Positions 32,901-64,000 of a stretch of 64,000 bases of DNA are shown here, one piece after another (position 1 is the first letter of the stretch; each line of letters starts with the position of its first letter). The DNA comes from Lagopus muta. Its lineage: Eukaryota; Chordata; Aves; Galliformes; Phasianidae. The notes beneath the pieces were generated by a model, which saw nothing but the letters and a program-made list of their open reading frames with translations, was not told where the DNA came from and made no database searches. The translations under genes were made by a program, and so were the position numbers. Location: the NCBI RefSeq assembly GCF_023343835.1, contig NC_064438.1:12381077-12445076 (forward strand). Direction: 5' to 3'.

Positions 32901-35900
32901 GAACAAAAACATTTGCTAGGAGAAGGAACACTCTGACCTTTCTGCAGATTGCCCTCCTCCACAGGAGGTCTAAGAATAAACAGAAATGAGGAAGAACTAT
33001 GGAGATGTGGCTATTACCTTGTAGCATTTGATTACTGTGCTGTATGATCAGCTTACACCAGGTTTTGGTCCTCCTAAGTATGGAGGGAAGGTTGGCGGGA
33101 AGGGGTAGGGAGAAGGTTACTATTCAAGGATATAGCTGACAGATGACAAGAAAATGAGTTTTCTAATAAACATTCTGCAATCCAGCTGCAGAAACAGAGC
33201 TCGAAAAGGTTCTGTGTTAGACAAGGACTTCATAAGTGACAAACGTAAGAGATAATATTACAGAACTAAGACTCTTAAAGTTTACCTTTTACTTCACTCC
33301 ACAGCAAGACTTGAACACTTTGGGGAATAAAGATATAAACGCCTCTTTCTGTCCAGGTCAACAAATAATGCTCACTGCAAGCAAAGCAGATGTTACTCAG
33401 CCAAAAGTTAACTGTGGTAGTACACTACTTCATCAACAGGAAGCTGTGCTGAAAAATACTCACGTCAAATATAGTAGCTTGGAGAAAGACAAAGATTGTG
33501 CAGAGCAGATGGAACTAGTGTAATGAGGATCTGTCCTATAAAGAAAAATTATTGTGTTACAAGGCCTAACTACAACAGCACCACATTCATAATATAGCCT
33601 CAGCTCTTCAAACCCAAAGCTGGCTTAACCTGTTGCAGTTACACAGACACCTACAGAACCAAGGCTTTGGAATTTTTAATTTAGTAATCAAGTTCCATTA
33701 TTACAGGGGGACATAGTAATAGGGCAGCTAGGATTAACATCTGAATCCACTGGGAGTTCTCAGGGGGCCTAGAAGCCCCACGCTGCTTTATCACCAACAG
33801 CACACACACACACACACATTACCTGAGAGAAACAACAGGGAGAGGCGGAGATGAGAGCAGCTGCTTGAACTGATGTGTGCTCTGCACTTCCCCATCAAAG
33901 TTCACCTCCCACATCCTCGAGCCAGGCCGGGCACAGTATATTAATGGCTGCTGATTCCCACTGCTTTTTCCAGCAGGGAAGAAACACGCTCCAAATTCTC
34001 CATCTCTCTCTTTGTTACCAATTTTCCAGAACTTCTCTCTTTTGGAGAAAATGCATTTGTTAAGGCTGCATTAATAAAGGCTCTCATTAATCTCGTCTTA
34101 TTTTTCAAATATAAAAGAGTGAAAAATTAATTACTGCTATGGTATTTTTCATTTTGTTTTTGCTTTAGTTCTGCAATGAATACACTAAAGTCTGCATGAA
34201 ATTTATAAAAGACCAGGTACAGAAATATTTATTAATTTATGTAAGTGCTCAGATCATAAGCCTCTTTATTCTGCAAATGCTGAAGACAACTTCTGTGGTC
34301 AATCCATCTGAGTTTAGTCATAACAACCAGGGGAGGTTCCTGTTAATGGCAGAAAGCAAATGTAGCTCTGAGAAAGGCAAAAGGGAGGATCTGTGGAACT
34401 AGCCTGACAACCTGAGCTAGATCCCTGGGAAGGCAATGTTGCAAATGATCCCAGAAATCACTTCCAAGCATGGGAAAGATAAGAAGCAGATTACAAATAG
34501 TAAGCACAGGCTTATGAAAGGAAAATCACGCTAACAGCCTTTTGCAAAAGAATGACTGCCTTGTTACATTAGGGGAAAGCAGGTGTGTATCTTGACTTCA
34601 GGAAGGCTTCTGACACTGACTCCCACAACATCTTTACAGAGAAGCCAAGGAAGCATGGGTTAGATAAACAGCACCAGCTGGCTGCAGAGCAGCTTTCTAG
34701 GGAAGGATGTGTGGTCATGGTGCACAAGCTAAGCACAAGCTAGCAATGCTCAACACTGCTCATACATATCTGGGGTGCTGGGGTCAGATGTGGGCTCCCC
34801 AGTACAGGAGAGTCGTGGACATACTGGAGCAAGTCCAGCGAAGGGCTACAAAGATGATGATGGGATTACAGCACCCACCACCTGAGAAGAGCCTGAGAGC
34901 TGGGCCTGCTCGACCTGGAATAGGAAAGCCGATGGAGACATGCACATCTTATCTGACCTTATCCATGTGTATAAGTACCCCAGCCTGGGTTAAAACAGTA
35001 CAGCAAGCAGAGCCAGGCAGTTCTCAGTGGTACCCAGACAGCACACAAGAGGACAAGAGGAAACAGGCACAGACTAAAATATAGGAAATGCCATTTCAAC
35101 ATAAGAAAAACCTCTGATGAGAGTGGCAAACTGTGAGCAAAGGCTGCCCTGAAAACTTGTGGAGTGTCCACTCCTGAAGATGTTCAAAACCTCACGAAAC
35201 AGTCTCACGCAATCTGTTCTACTAAACTGTGCTTGAAGCAGGGAAGTGAAAGTAAATAATCTCCAGAACCTCCTCCCAGCTGTAGCAATCCTGCATGACT
35301 CTGGAGATCTCAATATTTTACAAAGAAAAAATAACTTGCCTCTCAGTATCACATAAATAAGTGCGGGTAAGTGAAGATATGAGCAATCTTCCATCCAAAT
35401 AATCCAGCTGAACAACCCGAGAATCTACGGTGGTTATAATCTGAACAGGAAACATCACAAAAGTAGCAGCAGCCTGTGATTAAAAAAAGAAAAAACAAAA
35501 AGGAAAAACAACAGATTGAGCATCAGTTTAGTGTAAAGACTATTTGAGGTTAAAAATTGCAAAATTCAGAAAAGGCTCATGTATACTATGAACAGAAAGC
35601 ACAAGACAAAGTGAGTCAGTGTAGTTCCTCTCTTCTCTCCCTTTAGAGAACAAGGTTCTATTGCTCAGAGATACCTAAGTTCAAATTATCCTCTTCCCAA
35701 GATCATTACTGAAGTCTTCAGAAAAAAAGATCATCTTATCCCATTGCATCCTGATATTTGTTGATGAAAAGAGCATGGCTTTTGTAACACTAAGAGGTTT
35801 CTTTATTCCTCTGTAAGCTTTCTGCACTTCTGTCAATTGTTTCAATTCCACTCACGGGTACTTTCAGCTAACAGTCTTATGAGACAACTAAGGGATTACT

Positions 35901-38900
35901 GAATGCAAAACAAGAACAAACAACTTCCACCAGATTTTGGTGGTTCATATCAACACACTTTTTTTTTTTTTAATTACTCTGCACCAAACTATCCAAATGC
36001 TCCATGTTACACAAGTCTCCCAGTTTGCATAGGTGGCAGAACAGAGTCATAGACAGCATTCTCATTCATAAGAAACTACTGGGAATTGCTCTCCCATTTT
36101 CTAGTGGACTGTCTCTATATCTGACAGCTACATGCTGTCATCTTTGTTTGGAATGCATAGACTCCTTGTTCTGAACGAACTGCATTACACTTGAGACTCA
36201 GCAGTCTTAATAGGCACAACCAGATGTTGCTCTATCCTACCTGGAGGGAATTCTACAAGACTGTGCTCTACCTTGATCATAGCAAACTCATTTAAGACAC
36301 ACTGTGGATTTGCTCAATCCCTGAAGTCTGGACAAACTTAGGTCAGAACTTCTGGAAAAGCCTGCTGGAACCCACTGTTTCTTTGTATTGCTAAATCATA
36401 CAGAGTTTTTAATGCTCTAGATTCAAAATCATTTTCTGCTGAGTTACAAACTTGGCTAAAGCAAGGGTAGCAAATTTACAAGTCATCACTTCCACTGTTA
36501 TGAGACTGTTTTTCATCCCAGCAGACACAGCTACTGGAAGTTTTCCTCAGTTCTGTATCACTTAAACAAAGAAACTCACCCACGTCCTCAGGAACCTCTC
36601 AATCTCAAAGAAAGTAAGCAATGCCTTACCTTCCCTTGTTTGGATGTGTTAATTTTGATGGCTGATACTTTCCCTACATGATCTCCTACGAAAACACGGA
36701 GGGCAGCTGTATCCCAACACAGAGCTGTAACTTTTCTGCCCTTATGTTCAGAGGAAACATATATCCGTTCTGGCTTCCCACGACGTTCCTGATTCAGCTC
36801 CCACACTACCACAAGCCCCTGGCTGTAAAATTTAAAAGAAAACACAAGTTGAGAATAAATCTTGTAGAGGCAGGCATTCAGCACTTTAACAGTGATAAAA
36901 ATGTCTTACACCAAATAAATGGGAAACCCATACAAGAAGCCCCCCTCAGATCTGGCTACATTAGAGACTGCACCCTCTCAAGAAGTGAAATGTCCTTCCT
37001 TGTGCTACCCAGCAGTAGCAGCTCTGGTTGGCTCCTCTTATACTGACTGGCATTGCCAACAAGGATGCTAAGCTTGAGGAAAAGTGCATATTCACATTTT
37101 AAACAATGTAAACGGTACCAGCTACAAATTTCACTGTGACAAGTCAATAAAGTCAATAAAGATCTTTCTTCCAAGGCTGAATGGACTCAGAAGAACATTT
37201 ACCATCATATCTTCACGTGTATTAGCTCTCAAATAGGTATTCTGTTACAGAAGAACAATTTCTTCTTAAAATAATTACTCTTGAGATTTATTCTGTTGAG
37301 GCATCTACCAGTTAGTTTCCTACCTTGCCCCCTCTCCCTTCAAGTTCTCAATAGACATTAATCTGAAATTTAGAAGTTACTTCACAACGCTGAGCCAGCA
37401 TTCAGGTTTGTAAGTATATTGCTCACCTGGTGGCAACAGCAACATAGTCTTCATCGTGTAGACAACATGCAACTCGGGAAATGGCACCCTCCTGAAAGCA
37501 AATACAGCAGTGAGTGCAAACGAGAGATGTTCTTGTACTACCTCCACCAGGCCACAACTTTTATCTCTATGAAATAACACAGATTAAAGCCAACAGCTGC
37601 TACTGCTCTGGTGTGGTGCAGGTGCTTTTCTTTGGATTTTGTCTGCACACAGCGAGCTTTCTCTAAAACCAACCATATATCATCCTCTAATGTGGAAACT
37701 TAAAAGCAGCCCCTTTCTGTACGTGCAGGCATTGCTTTGCCAGAATTAAGCGAGATGTTCTTGATCCTAAAAGATGACTGCACCCATGTTACAGAGCGGG
37801 CAACCCAGAAAACAGAATCCAGATGTAGAAATAGCAATCCCCCTTTCTTGACTTCTTTCAGAAAATAAAAAAAGCATGCTAGCTTGCTTTTTCTTTACTT
37901 AGCCAGAGAGTTAACATTCTGGTACCCAAACAGCAATGTTATCTATGTGTCAGCTGTTCTGGTGTCACACTGAATGGTTTCTCTCTAGCTCTTATATATT
38001 CAGGTGACTTTGAGGCTGCTGTTAACTGGACCTAGTCTGCCCCTCAAACCACCTCTTTCAAACCCCACGCAAACTGTTACACCGCACACTGTGCCAACAC
38101 CTCAGCACCACAGCCTTTTTCACAACGCAGCACTATGAAATCTCACCTCGTTTAGACAGCTCAACAAGCTGAAAGCACACCTCCCCCAGGCCTGTTTCCC
38201 CAGGTTGATTTGGTGCAGGACGTTACAGAATCACAGTATCACAGGATGGCTTGGGTTGGAAGGGACCTCAAGGATCATGAGTCTCCAACCCCCCTGCCTC
38301 ATGCAGGGCCTCTACATTAAATTAGACCAGGCTGCCCAAGGCCCCATACCTTATGAGTAAGGAAAAGCCTCTGCTTCCAACCATCTTTCTGGATAAGGTT
38401 CAGCCCTCCTCCTGAGGTGCCGAGAGCAAGCCACTTCTTTGACACGGTGATGCACGTGCACTGCAAGAGACAAGGGCACAACGCAGAACCTGAGCAAGAG
38501 CTACAAGAGGCACCTTTTGTTTCTATTATAGCTCTATTTTCAGAGTCCACCACTTGCCAACTTTGCATGCTGCTCGTGAAACGCTGTCAGCACAGCCAAC
38601 AGGGAATTAAAATGGTGTTCTTAGAGACTTAACGGAACTGCAGAAGACATGTTTTTGTCCTACGAGGACACAACAAACACACGCTCGGAGCAGGGCTCTG
38701 CCTTCACTTCCTCATCTGCTGCAGCACCCACACACGGGAGCATGGCACACACCGAAAGGGATTACGCGTGGAGCTTAGTTAAAACAACAACCCACGCAAG
38801 GAAACACGCAAATTAACTAAAACTAAAAGCAAACCGCTCATCACACACCTTCAACCGAGCGGAGTCCAGCCGCAGCGCAGACAGCAGCGGGTCTAAGCAC

Positions 38901-38980
38901 TCCAGCTCCGCCAGCACATGGCTATAGGACTCCGGCACGGCTGCGGGCAGTGCCGTGGGTGCAGCCGGCACCGAAGCCAT
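20687..38980 (-). CDS. HPS5: HPS5, BLOC-2 complex subunit
   Basis: Twenty-two coding exons on the minus strand: 38849-38980, 38350-38460, 37427-37491, 36630-36822, 35340-35473, 33823-34038, 33464-33535, 33286-33374, 32377-32555, 32004-32162, 30726-30885, 28667-28790, 26873-27019, 26073-26147, 24940-25541, 23751-23874, 23389-23544, 22802-22921, 22366-22479, 21925-22031, 21167-21455, 20687-20747. Total 3429 nt, 1142 aa, intact in every phase; human is remembered as 1129 aa. Hallmarks include [81 protein letters not shown] and [10 protein letters not shown] at the C-terminus. Residues 1 to about 335 form a WD40-type domain; the rest is helical with an acidic, poorly conserved middle (the 602-nt exon). 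It works with HPS3 and HPS6 in BLOC-2, trafficking cargo to melanosomes and other lysosome-related organelles. The N-terminus has an Ala/Pro-rich insert (AAPTALPAA) relative to mammals. Intron 5 has a GC donor. Confidence 0.97.
21590..21816 (-). CDS. HPS5: Possible alternative last exon in HPS5 intron 20
   Basis: A run of T followed by CAG makes a strong-looking 3' splice site before 21816. Spliced from coding exon 20 (ends 21925, one base of a codon), the first bases TA complete a Val codon, and the frame stays open for 74 codons to a TAA at 21590. It would replace the last two coding exons and the conserved C-terminus. The sequence has no recognised motif. The normal acceptor before 21455 is also phase-compatible and clearly constitutive. 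Probability of a chance open frame of this length is a few percent, so this is a candidate only. Confidence 0.25.
23113..23136. repeat. Cytosine-rich tract
   Basis: Two runs of C separated by a single T, then CACACA, within HPS5 intron 17. The minus (transcribed) strand is a G-run able to form a quadruplex in the pre-mRNA. Simple sequence; its length is probably polymorphic. Confidence 0.9.
23929..23979. repeat. (TA)n microsatellite
   Basis: About 25 uninterrupted TA units in HPS5 intron 15. On the gene strand, the repeat ends about 55 nt upstream of the exon 16 acceptor (exon start 23874), so it overlaps or borders the usual branch-point region. Confidence 0.97.
34380..35300 (+). mobile_element. 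Old CR1 LINE with reverse-transcriptase remnant
   Basis: Plus-strand CR1, antisense in HPS5 intron 5. The left part resembles the reverse-transcriptase region: the bases at about 34590-34632 still spell [14 protein letters not shown], close to the CR1 DFSKAFDTVSHNIL motif. The right part carries the conserved GGGCTCCCCAGTACA, GTCCAGCGAAGGGCTACAAAGATGATG, and GTATAAGTACC blocks of the CR1 3' region. The stretch between is shorter than in a full element, so an internal deletion is likely. It is more diverged than the other copies here and lacks the clean terminal repeats, so it is older. Confidence 0.85.
35338..35339 (-). other. HPS5: GC 5' splice site, HPS5 intron 5
   Basis: Coding exon 5 ends GAGAG at 35340 and the intron begins GCAAGT, the consensus GC donor. 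The next exon starts at 34038 with A GAG AAG, restoring the conserved TEREKFW reading. No GT position keeps this frame. Confidence 0.85.
38225..38347 (-). mobile_element. Short CR1 fragment abutting HPS5 exon 2 donor
   Basis: Minus-strand CR1 3' end of about 120 bp. The low-coordinate end has ACAGAATCACAGTATCACAG terminal repeats, the body has TTGGGTTGGAAGGGACCTC, and the high-coordinate end carries the CTGGGCAGCC-type block as CAGGCTGCCCAAGGCCCCAT. Its 5' truncation point falls within about two bases of the HPS5 intron 2 donor (GT at 38349-38348). Confidence 0.93.
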
Positions 38981-39073
38981 GGTGCGCAGGGTTACAGCGG
39001 CGCACGGCCAGGCGCCCTGCAAACACGCACCGCCGCAACCAGCAGCCAGCGGTCAACAGCCACCGCCTCGCGG

Positions 39074-39602
39074 CACGTGACCCGCGGAGGGGGCGGGGCG
39101 AGCCGCTCGGGGCCGCCGCCCGCTGCGTCACGCTGGGCGCGCGGCAGGAAGCTGCGTCACGCGCGCCCGCCTGGCCCGGCCACGTGACGCTGACGCGCGG
39201 CGCCCCCTCCCGCCGCGGGCCGATGCCGAGGGGAGGCCCCTCCCCCGCAGCGCGGCGGCGCCGACCTGGGAGCGGAGCGGCGGAACCATCGGGCCCCACG
39301 GCGGGGGACGAGCGACGCCCGCGAACGGCGGGGCCGGGTGACGGCGGCAAGGGGGGGAGAGGCGGGCGCGGCGGGATGGGGCGGGGGGGCGGCGGCGCGG
39401 CCGAGCCCCCGGGTGCTCCCCCCTCCGCCTCACTGTCATGGCGGCGGGGGAGGGGCCGTCACGTGAGCGTGAAGGGGGGCCGGCGGGGGAGGGGGGAGCG
39501 GCCACGTGATCGCGGAGGACGCGCATCGGCGGCCTGCGTCCTCGTCACGTGACGCGGCCTCCCCCGCCCTGCCGGTGCCTCGCGGCCCATTCCGGTCACG
39601 TG
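39074..39602. promoter_or_regulatory. Cluster of six CACGTG E-boxes
   Basis: CACGTG occurs at 39074, 39181, 39460, 39503, 39546 and 39597 (first base of each). The copy at 39546 sits in the perfect palindrome GTCACGTGAC, and others have the TCACGTG or CACGTGAC half context. This flank is that of CLEAR and M-box sites bound by TFEB, TFE3 and MITF, and of USF sites. HPS5 serves lysosome-related organelles, so such control is plausible. Factor identity is inferred. Confidence 0.85.
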
Positions 39603-39619
39603 TCCGCCCCTGCCCGCCC

Positions 39620-39745
39620 CATGGCCCCAGCGGCGGCGGCGGCGGCCCGACCCCCTTAGCGCCCGCACCGCCCCGGGCCCGGCCCGGCCTCCCGCGGCCC
39701 GCAGCGCCCGCCCGCCCGTCCGCCCGGAGCAGCTCCCGCCCCACG
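39620..39745 (+). other. GTF2H1: GTF2H1 non-coding exon 1 (approximate 5' edge)
   Basis: A donor CCCACG|GTAAGCGG at 39745/39746 in the CpG island is the best candidate for the end of the untranslated first exon. It would splice to one of two acceptors just before the start codon (GGTAG at 43170 or TTGTAG at 43180). The transcription start is not defined, and other CpG-island donors are possible. Confidence 0.55.
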
Positions 39746-60486
<20,741 letters not shown>

Positions 60487-60796
60487 GAGTGCATGCTGTA
60501 CAGGTTTGAGAACAAAAATCTGCAATAGGGATAGGAGTACAACCTAGCACATGTGCAGATCTTATAGTTGTTGCAGGAAGACCTGCAACCTATGGACTTC
60601 TGGAAAAGATGCTAACTGAACTTGCACATTTTTTGGAAAAAGAAAAAAAAAAGAACTGAGATTAAACTTGAAAACTAGGGAGAAGAACAAGAGCGAACCA
60701 AAACAGAAGAGCTGAGGCGCAAAACTATTTAAAAGACACTGTTTACTGCAGTTACTCAGGAACTGCTTTTGATTTGCATTAAGAGCTGCTTTCAGA

Positions 60797-60802
60797 AATA
60801 AA
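60797..60802 (+). terminator. GTF2H1: GTF2H1 poly(A) signal 1
   Basis: AATAAA 311 nt after the stop codon, with a second AATAAA at 60823-60828 and a T-rich element downstream. This is the likely proximal cleavage site. Confidence 0.6.
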
Positions 60803-60822
60803 AAATTTAAAGAGGGCGTATT

Positions 60823-60828
60823 AATAAA
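60823..60828 (+). terminator. GTF2H1: GTF2H1 poly(A) signal 2
   Basis: AATAAA 26 nt after the first hexamer, followed by TCTGTTTTTGT, a U/GU-rich downstream element, which makes it the best-supported proximal signal of the pair. Confidence 0.6.
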
Positions 60829-61295
60829 ATCTGTTTTTGTCTAATTTTTTTTTTTTTTTTTTTTAAAGAAATGTATGGCACAGGGTAGAAATCAAAATGT
60901 TTTCACTGGATTCTGACATTTTTGTTGAATTGTTTGTATCTTCCGCAACCATTTAACAGTGCTATTTTAAAACAGAGCTGAGACTGGTTTTACTTCAACC
61001 ATCCAGGAGAGCGTAGCTGTCCACAGATGAGCTACTGCCATGTTTCCCCCCTCAATTGGAAGCAAGAAACATTGCACTGAAAGCTGTTCATGATCTGGGG
61101 CCCCTAAAGGCACATGGGGGCAAACTCTCACCTGAGATCTTGGATTTTTACGCAAAACTTTTTCAGCCATCCGTTTTGCATGTTTTCCTCTGAGTGCAAG
61201 TGTGTGCTACTGCAATCTTTTGGTTTTTGTTTTTTTTTTTTTTTAAGGTGGCATTTGTTCTGAGGAAAGAATACTTTTTTTTTTAAATGAAATTA

Positions 61296-61301
61296 AATAA
61301 A
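61296..61301 (+). terminator. GTF2H1: GTF2H1 poly(A) signal 3 (distal)
   Basis: AATAAA in the context TTAAATAAAGTTTC, followed within 25-45 nt by a T-rich stretch. A plausible distal end for a longer transcript. Confidence 0.55.
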
Positions 61302-61329
61302 GTTTCTTACAAAAGTCACTTATTTTCAA

Positions 61330-64000
61330 TCATTAGACTTCTTGTTTTGAATTTCTTCTCCTAAATCTGTTTTCCTTCACTCTCCCCATTTGACTGTTAC
61401 ACTGTTTCTGGCGAATCGATAATCATGGCAAAGAAAAAATGTTATTTACAAAATGTGCATAAATATTGGGAAGCTGTGCCATACTTTGTTCCAAATAGAA
61501 CCAGTTCACCGTTCAAACCAACTTGTCTTGTATTAAACGTGACTCAAATGCAAAGTGAACCTGTTTTCTATAATATATGCAGTTTAATGACATCCTTGTA
61601 TTTTGCTGTCATCCTGACTGTACTAATGCTCAGTACAGGCTACTGAATTTTTTTTTTTACTTCTAACTAAATGTGACTGTTAGAGTATAAGATGCATTTA
61701 CAAAGACAAATCAGAATGACAATACTTATTTAAAGCAAGCACAGCAGAGTAAGACAGAAGAAATCTCCACTAGCTTGCATAATGACTTAATACTGGGTTC
61801 TGCCATCACTGGTATGATGTTAAAACATTACCGTATGATGCCAAGTGGAGGATTGTTGCAGATGTATTTGTATAGCCAAGTCTGTGCTTGTTCTGTGCTG
61901 CTGCTCCATTTATGCAAGAGGGGCTTTTCTTTAACCGGCGCGTGGAAGGCGGCAGCTTCCTTGTTTCCGGTGTTCTTGGATTTTTGTATTATGCTACTAT
62001 TTTGATAAAAGCTGAGTTTCAGTTAAATGTCACTGTCTGCACCAAATTCTGTCTGGAAGTGTATGCGTATTGTTAAGCCCAGTTTCCTGGTCTGCTTCTG
62101 CAGATAGATGCATGATACCTGCTCTGTGACGTAATGTGGTTTGCTACAAGAAGCAATGGCTCTGCAAGAGGGACACACTTTTTTTGACACGGTGAAAGTG
62201 TTACTGGGAATAAATGGATGCATGAGGGGAAGAGGTGCACATCTCGTCAAGGTTACCTCTTGTAGATAGTGTGTGTAAAATCTAGGCTTAGAGTAGGGCT
62301 TTATTAAGCCTGATACTCTTAAAAGTGCAGGCAGTTCACAGAAAGAAAGGGTAGTTTTGTTCCCCTCCCTCCCATTTCAAAGTATTTGATCTAGAAATAT
62401 TGTGGCCAAATTTCAGCTATATTGTGAAAGCTATCATTGCTTTCATCATTATCAGAAGAATACAAAAAATATCCGATTTGTGTTCTAACTTTGCCTGAAG
62501 CTACGACCAGATGTGAGTATTCAGCTGCACTGAGGCTTTGCAATAATTATTTCATTTTAAAATCAGACAGTTCTATATTCAGAAATAATTCACCTTTGAA
62601 CTGAATCACTATTTAGCGTTCCTGGAACACTGAACAAAACGCTGAGCACAGTGCAGGAAGTTTCAGTGCATCACAAGATGACGTTACAGTTCAGAAGGCT
62701 GTTTGCAGTCGTGATGGGGGATAGTATTGCTATAGCTTTAAGTTATTGGCATGATGTCAGGCTATCAAAATGTATCTTAATTACTAGAACTGTGGGGGTG
62801 GGAGGAGAGGAGGAAGATAGTGAATTCAACAGTTTTGCCTAGAGACTGCACAGGCAAGGCTGCTATGCACTCATACTGCTTTTTCAGGTATTGTGGCAAT
62901 AAGGCACAGGCCCCTCCTGAACTAAGGGAGGTAAACTGAATATCCTTTCTTCTACATAGCGCTCCCCTTCTCTGTAGCATGGTCCAAATCCTAGATTCAT
63001 TCCTTAAGTTTTGAAACAGAATCATCATGCGTTATATTACTATTGGAATCTTTATACTGACTTGTATTTTTAATGAGAATTCATAAAACTTGTACATTGG
63101 CATTGATCTAAGATTTGTAGAATAAACCCTACTGAATTCTGAAGTCTTCTCTAGTGCTTAGGCTGTGTATTTTCTGATGTCCTGTTAAACCCCAGTCTAT
63201 TCAGGCCTAAATTGAAATAGAACAGTGCATAGCACTAGCTCAGCCACCCCCTCGTGCTGGTAGAGCATATCAGGAGCAAAACAGTTATAATACATTTCCT
63301 CTTAAGTTGTTTCATTTTCAGAGGTTGAGAACTTCTGCCTCATGAGGAATCTACACCATTATTCTCTACAGCTGTGCCCGTTACTGATCACAAAAAGCAG
63401 ACAAGGCTCCATGGATTAATATTCTGCTTGTTCCTTATATCGATGTAGCAGCTGTTGTTCCAGGAATGCTCACAGGCTGCTTTGTCAGCCATTCGCATCC
63501 AAGCTTTCCTAATAACAGAGGATAACTTGAAGCAGATATTAACACAAGTCTGGCTTAGCTTATCTGCAGCCCGTAAATTTAAGCAATGAAAATACTTGGA
63601 CACACCACAAAAATACTGCACTTTTTCTCTCAACAAGAACTCTGCAACAGCCAAGGGAAGGAAGTGAAATTGTTTCCCTGGAGCCATTCCTACGAGTAGC
63701 TGCCTGCATGCTCAGAGCAGCTCTCTAGACGGTGACCTTCAACTTCCCAGCGAGGCAAAGCACCGTGCGACTTACTTCCTCCCTCCCCCTTGCAATAAGG
63801 TGCTTTTACAGCTGCATTGTCCCATATTTATGCTGTAACTACATCCTTACAGCTTCTATCCTGAGGTATTGTTATTAGCTAGAAAGCACACCTTATCCTT
63901 TACCAGATCTCTCAAACAGCACTTCATCCAGAAAGTCACTTCTGCAAGCAGCAGAGGTGACAGCAAGAAAGTCTGAGTTTCCCATTACCTCTCCTGTCTC
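61330..64000. other. Unassigned intergenic sequence downstream of GTF2H1
   Basis: No gene is recognised. LDHA would be the expected next gene by vertebrate synteny, but none of its exons are seen, so it probably begins beyond the window. A plus-strand AATAAA at 63121-63126 could serve a longer GTF2H1 transcript. A minus-strand 99-codon frame (63388-63687) starts with ATG in good context but has no known motif. No repeats are recognised. Confidence 0.45.

Larger units (their letters stand above)
60487..61320 (+). other. GTF2H1: GTF2H1 3' untranslated region
   Basis: From the stop codon to about 20 nt past the last of three canonical hexamers. The region is A/T-rich with T runs at about 60846-60864 and 61230-61245. 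Alternative ends at the first two hexamers would give a 3' UTR of about 350 nt; the third gives about 830 nt. Confidence 0.65.

Noticed and set aside
34707-35084. 125-codon plus-strand frame in HPS5 intron 5
   Set aside because: It lies in the 3' part of an old CR1, downstream of the reverse-transcriptase region.

Overview
The window is vertebrate nuclear DNA from a bird, most likely a galliform. Three observations support this: intron-rich protein genes, several 5'-truncated CR1 LINEs with the short direct-repeat 3' end typical of birds, and avian-type LTR fossils. The gene order SAAL1 - SAA - HPS5 - GTF2H1 matches the block at human 11p15.1 (from memory). No prokaryotic, plasmid or CRISPR content is visible.

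Layout: 1-3.9 kb is mostly unassigned, but holds a possible two-exon minus-strand coding unit (1503-2057). SAAL1 lies on the minus strand at 3.95-13.44 kb in 12 coding exons (468 aa). Serum amyloid A lies on the minus strand at 13.69-15.38 kb in 3 coding exons (127 aa), with a TATA box and a perfect palindromic NF-kB site. An LTR fossil and unassigned sequence fill 15.8-19.0 kb. HPS5 lies on the minus strand at 19.0-38.98 kb in 22 coding exons (1142 aa). A CpG-island bidirectional promoter with six CACGTG boxes occupies about 38.9-39.75 kb. GTF2H1 lies on the plus strand from about 39.7 to 61.3 kb, with one non-coding and 14 coding exons (548 aa). The last 2.7 kb is unassigned.

Every intron of the four genes was placed by hand from splice sites and reading phase. 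All four frames close without a break, and coding lengths match the families. Two introns (SAAL1 intron 9, HPS5 intron 5) need GC-AG splice sites. HPS5 intron 2 starts within a few bases of a CR1 insertion, which probably supplies part of its 5' splice site.

Functional links: SAA is the acute-phase apolipoprotein, and SAAL1 follows it on the same strand with about 200 bp between the SAA poly(A) signal and the SAAL1 start codon. HPS5 (BLOC-2, lysosome-related organelle biogenesis) and GTF2H1 (TFIIH p62, transcription and repair) are divergent and share one promoter region. The most novel candidates are an antisense open frame in GTF2H1 intron 3 that looks like a small secreted cysteine-rich protein, the unidentified two-exon unit at the left edge, and a frame-compatible alternative last exon in HPS5 intron 20.
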